Source of the DNA: Kitasatospora sp. Root107
Lineage (GTDB): Bacteria; Actinomycetota; Actinomycetes; Streptomycetales; Streptomycetaceae
DNA: 64,000 bases
Direction of reading: 5' to 3'
Assembly (NCBI RefSeq): GCF_001424875.1
Contig: NZ_LMCT01000001.1
Span: forward strand, 486,886-550,885
How positions within the stretch are numbered: the stretch's first letter is position 1; the number at the start of each line of letters is the position of its first letter. Made by a program: the position numbers and the translations under genes. The notes under the pieces were generated by a model that saw only the letters and a program-made list of their open reading frames with translations, searched no databases and had not been told where the DNA came from. Shown here piece after piece: positions 52,081 through 63,843 of the stretch.

Positions 52081-54663
52081 TCAGTCGAGGACGGGAAGCA
52101 ACTGCGGCAGGTGCCCGTCCGAGGCCAGGGCGGCGGCCCTGCGTTCCGGGGTGACCTCGCCGTAGGTGGTGGTGCGTTGGCGGTGAGGGCGGCCGGCGGC
52201 TTCGGCGATGGCTTCGAGGTCGCGGACGGACTTGTAGCTGCCGTAGGCGGAGCCGGCCATCCGGGAGATGGTCTCCTCCATCAGGGTGCCGCCCAGGTCG
52301 TTGGCGCCGGAGCGGAGCATCTCGGCCGCGCCGTCGGCGCCCAGCTTCACCCAGCTGGTCTGGATGTTGGGGATGTGCGGGTGCAGCAGCAGCCGGGCCA
52401 TCGCCATCACCGCGCGGTTGTCCCGCATGGTCGGTCCTGGCCGGGCGATCCCGGCCAGGTAGACCGGGGCGTTGGTGTGGATGAACGGCAGCGTGACGAA
52501 CTCGGTGAAGCCGCCGGTCCGTTGCTGGATCTCGGCGAGCAGCCGCAGGTGGCCCAGCCAGTGCGTCGGGTTGTCCACGTGGCCGTACATCATGGTGGAG
52601 GACGAGCGGATGCCCAACTCGTGGGCGGTGCTGACCACTTCGACCCAGGTGGCGGCGGGCAGCTTGCCCTTGGTGAGCACCCAGCGGACCTCGTCGTCGA
52701 GGATCTCCGCCGCCGTACCGGGAATGGTGTCCAGCCCGGAGGCCTTGGCCTCGGTGAGCCAGTCCCGGATCGAAAGACCCGTCCTGGTGGCCCCGTTGAC
52801 CACCTCCATCGGCGAGAAGGCGTGCACGTGCATACCGGGTACCCGGGCCTTCACCGCGCGGGCGATGTCGAAGTACGCGGCGCCCGGCAGATCCGGGTGG
52901 ATGCCGCCCTGCATGCAGACCTCGGTGGCCCCGACCTCCCAGGCCTGCTCGGCCCGGTCGGCGACCTGGTCCAGTGAGAGGGTGTACGCGTCGGCGTCGG
53001 TCCGGCGCTGGGCGAAGGCGCAGAACCGGCAGCCGGTGTAGCAGACGTTGGTGAAGTTGATGTTCCGGGTGACGCAGTACGTGACCACCTCGCCCACGGT
53101 GTCCCGCCGGACCGCGTCGGCGATGCCGCAGAGCGCGTCCAGCGCGGCGCCGTCGGCCTGGAACAGGGCCAGCGCCTGAGCATCCGTCAGCCGGGTCGGG
53201 TCCGCTGCGGCCACCGACAGGGCCTCCCGCAGGTCGCCGCCGAGCCGCTCGGGCGCCGAACTGCCGGCCTGGGCCCGCACCTCCTCCCAGTCGCCGTAGA
53301 CCTCCTCGAAGTCGGCCCGGCGGTCGCCGGTCCGGCCCTCGGTGTCGATCTCCACGTGCAGCTCGGTCCGGCCGAAGGAGACCGGCAGGTCCTCCGGCTC
53401 CTGCCAGGGCAGGCCGACCGGCATCGCGTCCTCCCGGGCCAGCCCGCTGGAGGGGTCGGCCAGCGCCCGGACGTGCGGCATGATGCGCGGGTCCAGCCAC
53501 GGTTCGCCGCGCAGCAGGTACTCCGGATAGACCGTCAGCCGCTCGCGCAGCTCGAAGCCCTGGGCGGCCGTCCGGGCCGCCAGCTCCTCGATCTGCGGCC
53601 AGGGGCGCTCGGGGTTGACGTGATCGGGCGTCAGCGGGGAGACGCCGCCCCAGTCGTCGATGCCCGCGCCGATGATCAGCGGGTACTGCTCGTCGACCAG
53701 GTTCGGCGGCGCCTGGATCCGGGCGGACGGGCCGAGCACCAGCCGGGTGACCGCGATCGCGGCGGCCAGCTCCTCCAGTTCGGCGTCGGGCATGGCCCGC
53801 ATCGCGGTGTCCGGCTTGGCCCGGAAGTTCTGCACGATCACCTCCTGTACGCCGTGGTAGCGGCGCGAGGTGCGGCGGATCGCGAACAGCGCGTCGGCGC
53901 GCTCCTCGTAGGTCTCCCCGATGCCGATCAGCACCCCGGTGGTGAACGGCACCGCACTGCGGCCCGCATCCTCCAGCACCCGCAGCCGGACGGCCGGCTC
54001 CTTGTCCGGCGATCCGAAGTGCGGGCCGCCGGGCTCGGACCAGAGCCGGGTCGCGGTGGTCTCCAGCATCATGCCCATCGACGGGGCGACCGGCTTGAGC
54101 CGCTGGAAGTCGGTCCAGCTCAGCACCCCGGGGTTGAGGTGCGGCAGCAGCCCGGTCTCCTCCAGCACCCGGATCGACATCGCCCGGACGTAGGAGAGGG
54201 TGTCGTCGTAGCCGTGCGCGTCCAGCCACTCGCGGGCCTCCGGCCAGCGGTCCTCGGGGCGGTCGCCGAGCGTGAACAGCGCCTCCTTGCAGCCCAGCGC
54301 CGCGCCCTGCCGGGCGATCTCCAGCACCTCGTCGGGCGACAGGTAGAGGCCGTGGCCGTCCTTGCGGAGCTTGCCCGGCACGGTGACGAAGGTGCAGTAG
54401 TGGCAGCGGTCCCGGCAGAGCCGGGTGAGCGGGATGAAGACCTTCTTCGAGTACGTGATGACCCCCGGCCGCCCGGCCTCGGCCAGCCCGGCGTCCCGGA
54501 TCCGGGATGCGGTGGCACAGAGATCCGCCAGGTCGTCACCTCTGGCCCGGAGCAGCACCGCGGCCTCGGCGACGTCCAGCGCCACGCCGTCCCTGGCCCG
54601 GCGGAGCGCGCGCCGCATCGAGTTGGCGGTCGGGGCGGGCGGCTGGTCCTCCGTAGCGTTCAT
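52081..54663 (-). CDS. fbiC: FO synthase, fused CofG/CofH (FbiC)
   Basis: The protein is 860 residues with two radical-SAM halves. The CofG part carries CRDRCHYC (CxxxCxxC) near residue 85 and the CofH part [10 protein letters not shown] near 550. Together they make 7,8-didemethyl-8-hydroxy-5-deazariboflavin, the chromophore of coenzyme F420. Fused forms are typical of actinobacteria. Other conserved stretches include [14 protein letters not shown] and the late WVKLG. ATG 54663; a TATCGT box 6 nt upstream suggests leaderless transcription. Confidence 0.96.
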   Translation of the reverse strand: MNATEDQPPAPTANSMRRALRRARDGVALDVAEAAVLLRARGDDLADLCATASRIRDAGLAEAGRPGVITYSKKVFIPLTRLCRDRCHYCTFVTVPGKLRKDGHGLYLSPDEVLEIARQGAALGCKEALFTLGDRPEDRWPEAREWLDAHGYDDTLSYVRAMSIRVLEETGLLPHLNPGVLSWTDFQRLKPVAPSMGMMLETTATRLWSEPGGPHFGSPDKEPAVRLRVLEDAGRSAVPFTTGVLIGIGETYEERADALFAIRRTSRRYHGVQEVIVQNFRAKPDTAMRAMPDAELEELAAAIAVTRLVLGPSARIQAPPNLVDEQYPLIIGAGIDDWGGVSPLTPDHVNPERPWPQIEELAARTAAQGFELRERLTVYPEYLLRGEPWLDPRIMPHVRALADPSSGLAREDAMPVGLPWQEPEDLPVSFGRTELHVEIDTEGRTGDRRADFEEVYGDWEEVRAQAGSSAPERLGGDLREALSVAAADPTRLTDAQALALFQADGAALDALCGIADAVRRDTVGEVVTYCVTRNINFTNVCYTGCRFCAFAQRRTDADAYTLSLDQVADRAEQAWEVGATEVCMQGGIHPDLPGAAYFDIARAVKARVPGMHVHAFSPMEVVNGATRTGLSIRDWLTEAKASGLDTIPGTAAEILDDEVRWVLTKGKLPAATWVEVVSTAHELGIRSSSTMMYGHVDNPTHWLGHLRLLAEIQQRTGGFTEFVTLPFIHTNAPVYLAGIARPGPTMRDNRAVMAMARLLLHPHIPNIQTSWVKLGADGAAEMLRSGANDLGGTLMEETISRMAGSAYGSYKSVRDLEAIAEAAGRPHRQRTTTYGEVTPERRAAALASDGHLPQLLPVLD

Positions 54664-54669
54664 AGGGCG

Positions 54670-54675
54670 ACGATA
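54670..54675 (-). promoter_or_regulatory. Probable -10 box of fbiC (leaderless)
   Basis: TATCGT on the minus strand ends 6 nt before the ATG at 54663. No ribosome binding site is seen. Confidence 0.4.
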
Positions 54676-54841
54676 CCCAGGGGTTGGTCCATCGGGATGA
54701 CACAACCCTGATGCGGTCTCAGGGTCGGCTGCACCCCTGGTTGTACGGGCATCCGGCCCTCTGGGGCGATGCCGGGGAACCCGCTGCGGGCTCTAATGGT
54801 TGTGCAGAGCAGGACATCTGACGACGACAGGGGTAGAAGTC

Positions 54842-55972
54842 ATGGTGGACCAAGTGCGGCCGTACCGATCCGGACGGCGCACCACCGCCCGGGTCCTGGT
54901 CCCGGTCGGTGTGGTGGCGCTGACCGCGGCCGGGATCGGCCTGGTGCCAGCAATGGCGGGTGACTCGGGCCCCTCGCTGCCCGCCCTGACGGCGGAGCAG
55001 GTGGTGGCCAAGGCGCTCGGCTCCGACGTCGAGTCGCTGTCCGGCACCGTGAAGGTGAAGGCCGACCTGGGGGTGTCGGCCCAGCTGCTCGGCGGGGCGC
55101 TGCCCGGCGGTGCCGGTGGCCGCCACGGCGGCGACCAGGGCGGTTCGCAGGCCGCCCCCGAGAGCAAGCTGCTCGAGCTGCTCGGCGGGGAGCACACCCT
55201 GCAGGTCGCGGTGGACGGTCCGGACCGCCAGCGGATCGGGCTGATCGGCGGTCTGACCGGCTACGAGCTGGTGCACAACGGCAGCGAGCTGTGGGCCTGG
55301 GACAGCCGGAGCAACGACGCGGTCCACCTGACCGGCCCGGCGGCGGCCGCCGCCCAGCAGCCGAAGACGCCGCTGCCGGTGACCCCGCAGGACGCGGCCC
55401 GCCGCTTCCTCTCGCTGAGTGCGGAGTCCACCTCGGTGGTGGTCGACGGCACCGCCGAGGTGGCCGGGCAGAAGGCGTACCAGCTGAGCGTGAAGCCGAA
55501 GCAGAGCGGCTCGACGATCGCCGAGGTACGGATCGCGGTGGCCGCCGACAACGGCGTGCCGCTGGCGGTGCTGGTCCGCTCGACCGACGGCTCCAAGGTG
55601 CTGGACGTGCACTTCAGCCAGGTCTCGTTCGCCAAGCCGAGCGCCTCGACCTTCGCCTTCACCGCCCCCAAGGGCGCGAAGGTGACGGAGCGTCGGGCCG
55701 ACCAGGCTCCCGCTGCCGGGCGCACCGTGCCCGAAGCCCTGGGGCAGAACGCGAGCGGCCTCGACCTGGTCGGCCAGGGCTGGGCCACCGTGCTCACCGC
55801 CAAGCTGCCCGCGGGCGAGGGCAGCTCCTTCGCCAAGGCACTCGGCAAGCCGGTCGGCGGCGGCACCCTGCTCGGCACCAAGGTGCTGAACGTCCTGATC
55901 ACCGACGACGGCCGGGTCTTCGCCGGCGCGGTCACCCCGCAGGTGCTGCAGAGCGCGGCCGGGGTGAAGTGA
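54842..55972 (+). CDS. Membrane-anchored LolA/LppX-like lipoprotein-carrier-fold protein
   Basis: The protein is 376 residues. A basic N-terminus and one helix (VLVPVGVVALTAAGIGLV) anchor it. The extracytoplasmic part has the half-barrel pattern of LolA-like proteins (VESLSGTVKVKADLG, ELVHNGSELWAWDS, AYQLSVKP, FAFTAPKGAKV). No lipobox cysteine. The ABC transporter genes follow at once, so it may sense or hand on a lipophilic compound. GGGGTAGAAG precedes the ATG. Confidence 0.75.
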   Translation: MVDQVRPYRSGRRTTARVLVPVGVVALTAAGIGLVPAMAGDSGPSLPALTAEQVVAKALGSDVESLSGTVKVKADLGVSAQLLGGALPGGAGGRHGGDQGGSQAAPESKLLELLGGEHTLQVAVDGPDRQRIGLIGGLTGYELVHNGSELWAWDSRSNDAVHLTGPAAAAAQQPKTPLPVTPQDAARRFLSLSAESTSVVVDGTAEVAGQKAYQLSVKPKQSGSTIAEVRIAVAADNGVPLAVLVRSTDGSKVLDVHFSQVSFAKPSASTFAFTAPKGAKVTERRADQAPAAGRTVPEALGQNASGLDLVGQGWATVLTAKLPAGEGSSFAKALGKPVGGGTLLGTKVLNVLITDDGRVFAGAVTPQVLQSAAGVK

Positions 55973-56962
55973 GTGGCTCTTCTCGAGCAGTCGGACGGCC
56001 GGGCGGCCACCAGCCGCCCGGCCGCTTCGGCGGACGTGATCCGTACCAGCGGTCTGACCAAGCGCTTCCGGGGCGGTCAGCTCGCGGTGGACAACCTGGA
56101 TCTGACGGTGCCCCGAGGGTCGGTCTTCGGCTTCCTCGGCCCGAACGGCTCCGGCAAGACCACCACCATCCGGATGCTGATGGGCCTGATCGCCCCGACC
56201 GCCGGGGTGGCCACCGTGCTCGGTGAGCCGATGCCCGGCGCGGTGTCCTCCGTCCTGCCCCGGGTCGGCGCCCTGATCGAGGGCCCGGCCCTGTACGGCT
56301 TCCTGTCCGGCCGGGACAACCTGGCCCGGATCGACGCCGCCGACCCGACCACCGACCCGCGTACCCGCTCCCGCCGGGTCGACGAGGCGCTGGACCGGGT
56401 CGGGCTGACCGCCGCGGCGGGCAAGAAGGCCCGGGCCTACTCACTCGGCATGAAGCAACGCCTCGGGCTGGCCTCGGCCCTGCTCCGCCCGCGCGAACTG
56501 CTGGTGCTGGACGAGCCCACCAACGGCCTGGACCCGCAGGGCATGCGGGAGATCCGCGCACTGATCCGGGAGGTCGCGGCCGACGGCACCACCGTCTTCC
56601 TCTCCTCCCACCTGCTCGACGAGATCGAGCACGTCTGCACCCACGCCGCCGTGATGGCCAAGGGCCGCCTGCTGGTGCAAGGCACCGTGGCCGAGCTGGC
56701 CGCCCGCGCCTCGGGCCGCCTGGTGGTCCGTACGCCCGACGTCGCCCTGGCCACCGAGGTGCTGACCGACCGTCAGGTCACCGACCTGACCAGCGACGAG
56801 GACCGGGTCTCCGGCACCCCGCTGGGCGAGCAGGAGCTGCCCAAGCTCTGCGCCGCCCTGGTCGAGGCCGGGGTCCGGGTGCACGGCTTCGGCGTCGAGC
56901 GCGGCACACTTGAGGACGCCTTCGTGGCACTGACCGGGGAGGGTTTCGATGTCGCTGGTTGA
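55973..56962 (+). CDS. ABC transporter ATP-binding protein
   Basis: The protein is 329 residues. Walker A GPNGSGKTT, signature YSLGMKQRL and Walker B LLVLDEPTNGLD are intact. The C-terminal 90 residues are typical of ABC-2-type exporters for drugs or antibiotics. GTG start directly after the stop of the LolA-like gene. It overlaps the permease gene by 14 bp. Confidence 0.93.
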   Translation: MALLEQSDGRAATSRPAASADVIRTSGLTKRFRGGQLAVDNLDLTVPRGSVFGFLGPNGSGKTTTIRMLMGLIAPTAGVATVLGEPMPGAVSSVLPRVGALIEGPALYGFLSGRDNLARIDAADPTTDPRTRSRRVDEALDRVGLTAAAGKKARAYSLGMKQRLGLASALLRPRELLVLDEPTNGLDPQGMREIRALIREVAADGTTVFLSSHLLDEIEHVCTHAAVMAKGRLLVQGTVAELAARASGRLVVRTPDVALATEVLTDRQVTDLTSDEDRVSGTPLGEQELPKLCAALVEAGVRVHGFGVERGTLEDAFVALTGEGFDVAG

Positions 56963-57809
56963 GACGCGGCCTGCTGCCGTGGTGACCGTGGGAGCTTCGC
57001 TCTCGCTGTTCCGCAGCGAGCTGGGGCTGACCTTCCGCCGGGCCAGGACGATCACCCTGCTCGGCATCCTGGCCGCCCTGCCGGTGCTGATCGGGGTGGT
57101 GATCAAGTCGCAGACGGACGGCTCCGGGGGCGGTGGCGGCCCCGCCTTCATCGCCCAGGTGACCCAGAACGGCCTGTTTCTGGTCTTCACCTCGCTGGCC
57201 GTCACCCTGCCGATCTTCCTACCGATGACGGTGGGCGTGGTGGCCGGTGACTCGATCGCCGGTGAAGCCGCCTCCGGCACCCTGCGCTACCTGCTGGTCG
57301 CCCCGGCCGGGCGGACCAGGCTGCTGGCCGTCAAGTTCGCGGCGGGGATGACCTTCTGCCTGGCCGCCACCCTGGCCGTGGCACTCTCCGCCCTGGCCAC
57401 CGGCGCAGCCCTGTTCCCGCTCGGCCAGGTCACCCTGCTCTCCGGTGACACCGTCGGCCCCGGTACGGCGCTGTTCCGGGCGGTGCTGATCGCCCTGGTG
57501 GTCGCCGCCTCGCTGGGCGGGCTGGTCGCGATCGGCCTGTTCGTATCCACCCTGACGGGCAGTGGGATCGCCGCCATGGCCACCACGGTGGTGCTGGTGA
57601 TCACCGTGCAGATCCTGGACACCTTCCCCCAGCTGCACGCCATCCAGCCCTACCTCTTCACCCACCACTGGCTGAGCTTCGGCGACCTGCTCCGGCAGCC
57701 GATCTACTGGGACAACGTCCTGCAGAACCTCGGCCTCCAGGCGGTCTACGTAGCCGTCTTCGGCTCCGCCGCCTGGGCCCGCTTCACGTCTCGCGACATC
57801 ACGGCCTGA
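56949..57809 (+). CDS. ABC-2-type transporter permease
   Basis: The protein is 286 residues with six hydrophobic segments. The stretch GDSIAGEAASGTLRYLLVAPAGR is the ABC-2 hallmark (GExxxGTLrxLLxxPxxR). It pairs with the ATP-binding protein whose gene it overlaps; GGGGAGGG precedes the ATG. The substrate is unknown. Confidence 0.9.
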   Translation: MSLVETRPAAVVTVGASLSLFRSELGLTFRRARTITLLGILAALPVLIGVVIKSQTDGSGGGGGPAFIAQVTQNGLFLVFTSLAVTLPIFLPMTVGVVAGDSIAGEAASGTLRYLLVAPAGRTRLLAVKFAAGMTFCLAATLAVALSALATGAALFPLGQVTLLSGDTVGPGTALFRAVLIALVVAASLGGLVAIGLFVSTLTGSGIAAMATTVVLVITVQILDTFPQLHAIQPYLFTHHWLSFGDLLRQPIYWDNVLQNLGLQAVYVAVFGSAAWARFTSRDITA

Positions 57810-57835
57810 ACTTCCGCAGGCGCTCATCCAGAGCT

Positions 57836-57956
57836 GACCAGGGGCTCGGGGAACTGCGAGGAGATCTGGCGTGCGGGTCACTGCGAAAGTGCCTGACCAC
57901 CTACGTGCGGATCACCTATTCCGAGGTCGGCGTCGCAGTTCCCCGAGCCCCTGGTC
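57836..57956. repeat. Palindromic intergenic repeat, copy 2 (121 bp)
   Basis: Perfect 24-bp inverted ends (57836-57859 and 57933-57956), starting GACCAGGGGCTCGGGG, enclose the core shared with copy 1. The right arm overlaps the 3' end of the next minus-strand gene. The element follows the ABC permease gene and may act as a two-way terminator. Confidence 0.88.
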
Positions 57957-58341
57957 TCACCTGGCTGAGCGCCGCTGCGCAGGCGAGGACGGCGAGTTGG
58001 GTCGGGGAGACCAGGAAGAGCGGTGACCAGTCCGGGCAGACCAGGCGGACGCCGGCCGTGAGGCCGTGCAGGCGGGCCCGGTGCGACCCCTTGAGCTCGA
58101 CCCGGTCCAGTCGGTACGGGGACTCCAGGGTGATCGCCGGGTGGCCGGGCCGCTGCCACCGGATGGTCACGGGGCCACCGGGACGGGCCGAGCTGAGCAG
58201 GAGTTCGCCGGTCTCGGCGGCGTCCGTCTCACGGCGGACGGCAGGTACCCGCAGCGCCCCGCCGGAGGCCAGCACGACGGCCCCGTCCACGGCCCCCACA
58301 CGTCGGAACGGCCGGGCCAACTTGGTGGCGAGCTGGACCAT
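57916..58341 (-). CDS. Hypothetical protein, C-terminus encoded by the palindromic repeat
   Basis: The protein is 141 residues. The body (MVQLATKLARPFRR, ELLLSSARPGGPVTIRW, RLDRVELKGSHRARLHG, LVSPTQLAVLACAAAL) is a beta-rich domain with one hydrophobic stretch near the end. GGGAGGAG stands 5 nt before the ATG. The last 14 residues or so lie in the repeat arm, which suggests that the repeat has replaced the original stop. No family recognised. Confidence 0.65.
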   Translation of the reverse strand: MVQLATKLARPFRRVGAVDGAVVLASGGALRVPAVRRETDAAETGELLLSSARPGGPVTIRWQRPGHPAITLESPYRLDRVELKGSHRARLHGLTAGVRLVCPDWSPLFLVSPTQLAVLACAAALSQVRPGARGTATPTSE

Positions 58342-58444
58342 CGCGACTCCTCCCGGGGGCAGCACGGAGCTGTGGCACCGGAGGTTAGCAGGAGTGCGGC
58401 CCGGTTGAGGAGATCCGGAAACGAGTTCTTCACATCACGGGACG

Positions 58445-59416
58445 TCAGCCCGAGAGGGCTTGCTGCGGCGCGTCGGCCACGGCCGGCCGGGGCGTGAGCA
58501 CGGCGGCCCGGTTCTGCCGGAGCCGCCGCAGTGCGTCCCAGCTGAGCATCACCAGCGCGACCCAGACCAGCGCGAAGCCGGCCCAGCGGGCGGGCGGCAT
58601 CTGCTCGTGGAAGACGGTGATCCCGAGCAGGAACTGGAGCACCGGCGCCAGGTACTGGAGCAGCCCGAGCGTGCTGAGCGGGACCCGCAGAGCCGCCGCG
58701 CCGAAGCAGAGCAGCGGGATCGCGGTGATCACCCCGCTGACCATCAACAGGCCCGAGTGGCCCCAGCCGGCGACCCCGAAGCTGCCCTCGCCCCGGACCG
58801 CCTGCCAGATCAGGAAACCGACCGCGAACGGGAACATCACCGCGCTCTCCAGCGCGAAGCTCTCCTGGCCGCCGAGCGCGACCTTCTTCTTGAGCAGGCC
58901 GTACGTGCCGAAGGAGAACGCCAGGGTGAGCGCGATCCAGGGCGGCCGCCCGTACCCGACGGTGAGCACGACGACCGCGGCCACCCCGACGCCGACCGCC
59001 ACCCACTGGGCGGTGCGCAGCCGTTCGCGCAGCAGCAGGACGCCGAAGGCGATGGTGACCAGCGGGTTGATGAAGTATCCGAGGCTGGTCTCCACCACGT
59101 GGCCGGAGTTCACTCCCCAGATGTAGACGCCCCAGTTGACCGAGATCGTCATCGCGGCGAGCACCGAGAGCGCGAGCCTGCGGGGCTGGGCGAGCAGCGG
59201 ACGGATCCAGGCCCACTTCCGCTGGACCAGCAGCAGCAGGGCGACGGCCACCAGCGACCAGGTCATCCGGTTGGCCAGGATGTCGACCGCGCTGCTGGGC
59301 TCCAACAGCGGCCAGAACAGCGGGAAGAGCCCCCAGATGCCGTACGCGGCCACGCCGTAGCCGATCCCGCTGCCGCCGATCGCGTTGCCGCTACCGGCCT
59401 CTTGCTTCCCCGCCAT
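58445..59416 (-). CDS. rarD: RarD-type EamA/DMT permease
   Basis: The protein is 323 residues with ten hydrophobic segments. RarD features: GVAAYGIWGLFPLFWPLL, EILANR-like DILANRMTWS, NWGVYIWGVNSGHVVETSLGYFINPL and the late LQYLAPVLQFLLG. It is described as a chloramphenicol-sensitivity or amino-acid-type permease; the true substrate is not known. Start at ATG 59416; GTG 59434 is an alternative. Confidence 0.9.
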   Translation of the reverse strand: MAGKQEAGSGNAIGGSGIGYGVAAYGIWGLFPLFWPLLEPSSAVDILANRMTWSLVAVALLLLVQRKWAWIRPLLAQPRRLALSVLAAMTISVNWGVYIWGVNSGHVVETSLGYFINPLVTIAFGVLLLRERLRTAQWVAVGVGVAAVVVLTVGYGRPPWIALTLAFSFGTYGLLKKKVALGGQESFALESAVMFPFAVGFLIWQAVRGEGSFGVAGWGHSGLLMVSGVITAIPLLCFGAAALRVPLSTLGLLQYLAPVLQFLLGITVFHEQMPPARWAGFALVWVALVMLSWDALRRLRQNRAAVLTPRPAVADAPQQALSG

Positions 59417-59532
59417 CGACCGGCCGCCCTCCACGCACGCTGCTCTCCGGTCGAAGGTAGCGGCAGGGAGGGCGGGCTGTCATCTCCGTATCAGGGTTTG
59501 ACTCATGACAGGCCCTGACCGGCCATGACAGC

Positions 59533-60381
59533 TCAGACGGCCGCGGCGACCGTCTCCGCCAGCGGCGTGGTCGGACGGCCGATCAGCTTGCTCAGCTCAC
59601 CCTGGTGCCGGGCCAGCTCACCCCGGGCGATGGCCGCGTCGACCTCGACCAGGATCGAGGCGAAGCCCTCCGGCAGGCCCGCGCCGAGCAGGACGCCCTT
59701 GTGCTGCTCGGCCGGCAGGTCGCGGTAGGCCACCGGCTTGCCCGAGGCGGCGGCCAGCACGGCCGCGTACTCCGAGAAGCTCCAGGCCACGTCGCCGCTG
59801 AGCTCGTACACCCGGTTCGCGTGCCCCTCGCCGGTCAGCACCTCGACGGCCGCGTCGGCGTAGTCGCGGCGGGCGGCGGTGGCGATCCGGGCGTCGCCGT
59901 TGCTGCCGACCACCGCGCCGTGCTCCAGGGCGACGGCGGCGTTGGCGGTGTAGTTCTCGGTGTACCAGCCGTTGCGCAGGAAGACGTAGGGCAGACCGGA
60001 GGCGAGGATGGCCGCTTCGGTGCCCTTGTGGTCGTCGGCGAGGGCGAAGTTGGCGTCGTCGCCGCCCAGGATGCCGGTGTACGCGAGCAGCGCGACCCCG
60101 GCCGCCTTCGCCGCCTCGACCACGGCGGTGTGCTGCGGGATCCGCACTCCGACCGCGTTGCCCGAGATCAGCAGCACCTTGTCGCCGGCCCCGAAGGCCG
60201 CCGCCAGCGTCTCGGGCCGGTCGTAGTCGACCACCCGGACGTCGATGCCCTGGGCGGCCCAGTCGGCGGCCTTCTCGGCCGAGCGGACGGCGACCGCGAT
60301 CTCGGTGGCGGGGACCTTGGCCAGCAGGCCCTCGACGACCAGGCGGCCGAGCTGTCCGGTGGCTCCGGCGACGACGATCAT
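59533..60381 (-). CDS. NAD(P)H quinone oxidoreductase QorB-like (NmrA family)
   Basis: The protein is 282 residues. It starts MIVVAGATGQLGRLVVEGL with the Rossmann motif, then RVVDYDRPETL, LLISGN and LRNGWYTENY, all typical of QorB/NmrA-type proteins. GGGAGA lies 6 nt before the ATG. It is divergent from an HxlR regulator gene; HxlR-type QorR regulators often control such genes in response to quinones or oxidation. Confidence 0.88.
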   Translation of the reverse strand: MIVVAGATGQLGRLVVEGLLAKVPATEIAVAVRSAEKAADWAAQGIDVRVVDYDRPETLAAAFGAGDKVLLISGNAVGVRIPQHTAVVEAAKAAGVALLAYTGILGGDDANFALADDHKGTEAAILASGLPYVFLRNGWYTENYTANAAVALEHGAVVGSNGDARIATAARRDYADAAVEVLTGEGHANRVYELSGDVAWSFSEYAAVLAAASGKPVAYRDLPAEQHKGVLLGAGLPEGFASILVEVDAAIARGELARHQGELSKLIGRPTTPLAETVAAAV

Positions 60382-60421
60382 GATGTTCTCCCTGCGGTGA
60401 GCTCTTGTGCTGACAGCACTC

Positions 60422-60454
60422 ACCGTATGTACTGGACTTACCAATCGGAAGTAC
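60422..60454. promoter_or_regulatory. qorB-like promoter with overlapping operator candidate
   Basis: On the minus strand TTCCGA (60445-60450), a 17-bp spacer and TACGGT (60422-60427) form a promoter. GTACT, 16 bp, AGTAC (60429-60454) is an inverted repeat over it and could bind the HxlR protein. Another perfect inverted repeat, GTGCT-GAC-AGCAC, lies at 60407-60419. Confidence 0.45.
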
Positions 60455-60465
60455 GCACCTTGAAG

Positions 60466-60471
60466 TAGGGT
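60466..60471 (+). promoter_or_regulatory. Probable -10 box of the hxlR gene (leaderless)
   Basis: TAGGGT ends 6 nt before the ATG at 60478, with no ribosome binding site. Confidence 0.4.
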
Positions 60472-60477
60472 ACTGAC

Positions 60478-60858
60478 ATGAAGGTAAGTGTCGAGCAGCT
60501 GCAGCACCCGCCGGACGTCAACGACCGGATGTGCCCGTCCCGGGGCGTGCTGGAGCACGTCACCAGCCGCTGGGGCGTCCTGGTGCTGATCGCGCTGGCC
60601 GAGCGCGAGTACCGGTTCAGCGAGCTGCGCCGCCGGGTCGCCGGGGTCAGCGAGAAGATGCTCGCCCAGACCCTGCAGACCCTGGAGCGGGACGGCTTCG
60701 TGCACCGCGAGGCGCACCCGGTGATCCCGCCCCGGGTCGACTACCGGCTGACCCCGCTCGGCACGGAGGCCGCCGACGTGGTCGGCGGCCTCGCGCACTG
60801 GGTCGAGCGGCACACTCCCACGGTGCTGACGTCCCGCCAGGAGTACGACACCCGCTGA
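60478..60858 (+). CDS. HxlR-family winged-helix regulator
   Basis: The protein is 126 residues. It has the family cysteine in RMCPSRGV, the winged helix RWGVLVLIALAEREYRFSELRRRV, SEKMLAQTLQTLERDGFV and YRLTPLG. HxlR/QorR proteins sense electrophiles or oxidants through this N-terminal cysteine and dimerise. It probably controls the divergent qorB-like gene and itself. It converges with korB. Confidence 0.9.
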   Translation: MKVSVEQLQHPPDVNDRMCPSRGVLEHVTSRWGVLVLIALAEREYRFSELRRRVAGVSEKMLAQTLQTLERDGFVHREAHPVIPPRVDYRLTPLGTEAADVVGGLAHWVERHTPTVLTSRQEYDTR

Positions 60859-60865
60859 GCTCGGG

Positions 60866-61896
60866 TCAGGCCACCGTCCAGGTGTCCTTGCCGGTCAGCA
60901 GGGCGCCCAGGTCTCCCGGGCCCTGCTGCTCGACCGCCAGGTCGAGCTGATCGCCCATCAGGTCGTCGTAGACCGGCCGTTCGACCGAGCGCAGCACCCC
61001 GATCGGGGTGTGGTGCAGGGTGTCCGCGTCGGCGATCCGGGACAGCGCGAACGCCAGCGCCGGGTTCGGGTGGTGGGCGTCGTGCACCAGCACGTCCGCC
61101 TGGTTGTCCTCGGTCAGCGGGGCGACGTGCAGCTCGCCGAGCGCGTCCCGGAAGACGCCCCGGCCGGCGAAGGTGATCGGCTGCCCGTGCTCGAGCCGGA
61201 TCAGCGCCTCGTCCCGGGTCCCCGGGTCCTTGAGCACCTCGAAGGCGTTGTCGTTGAAGATGTTGCAGTTCTGGTAGATCTCCACCAGCGCGGTGCCCTG
61301 GTGCTCGGCGGCCGCCCGGAGCACCGACTGAAGGTGCTGGCGGTCCGAGTCGATGGTGCGGGCGACGAAGGTGGCCTCGGCGCCGATCGCCAGCGAGATC
61401 GGGTTGAACGGGTGGTCCAGCGAGCCCATCGGGGTGGACTTGGTGATCTTCCCGACCTCGCTGGTGGGCGAGTACTGACCCTTGGTCAGCCCGTAGATCC
61501 GGTTGTTGAACAGCAGGATCTTCAGGTTGACGTTCCGTCGCAGCGCGTGGATCAGGTGGTTGCCGCCGATCGACAGCGCGTCGCCGTCACCCGTCACCAC
61601 CCAGACCGACAGGTCCCGCCGGGAGGCGGCCAGGCCGGTGGCGATCGCCGGGGCGCGGCCGTGGATCGAGTGCATCCCGTAGGTGTTCATGTAGTAGGGG
61701 AACCGGGAGGAGCAGCCGATGCCGGAGACGAAGACGGTGTTCTCCCGCCGGATGCCCAGCTCGGGCATGAAGGCCTGGACGGCGGCCAGGATCGCGTAGT
61801 CCCCGCAGCCGGGGCACCAGCGCACCTCCTGGTCGGTCTTGAACTCCTTGGCGGTCTGCAGCGCCTCGGCCTTGGGGACCAGTCGAAGGCTCTCCA

Positions 61897-61897
<1 letters not shown>
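60866..61897 (-). CDS. korB: 2-oxoacid:ferredoxin oxidoreductase, beta subunit
   Basis: The protein is 343 residues. VRWCPGCGDYAIL carries the cluster-ligand CxxC, and the thiamine diphosphate motif GDGDALSIGGNHLIHALRRN is complete (GDG...N). Further: GIGCSSRFPYYMNTYG. With KorA it oxidises 2-oxoglutarate or a similar 2-oxoacid to the acyl-CoA with reduction of ferredoxin. ATG 61897 shares one base with the korA stop (TGATG) and has GGAGGA upstream; GTG 61900 is possible. Confidence 0.93.
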
Positions 61898-63843
<1,946 letters not shown>

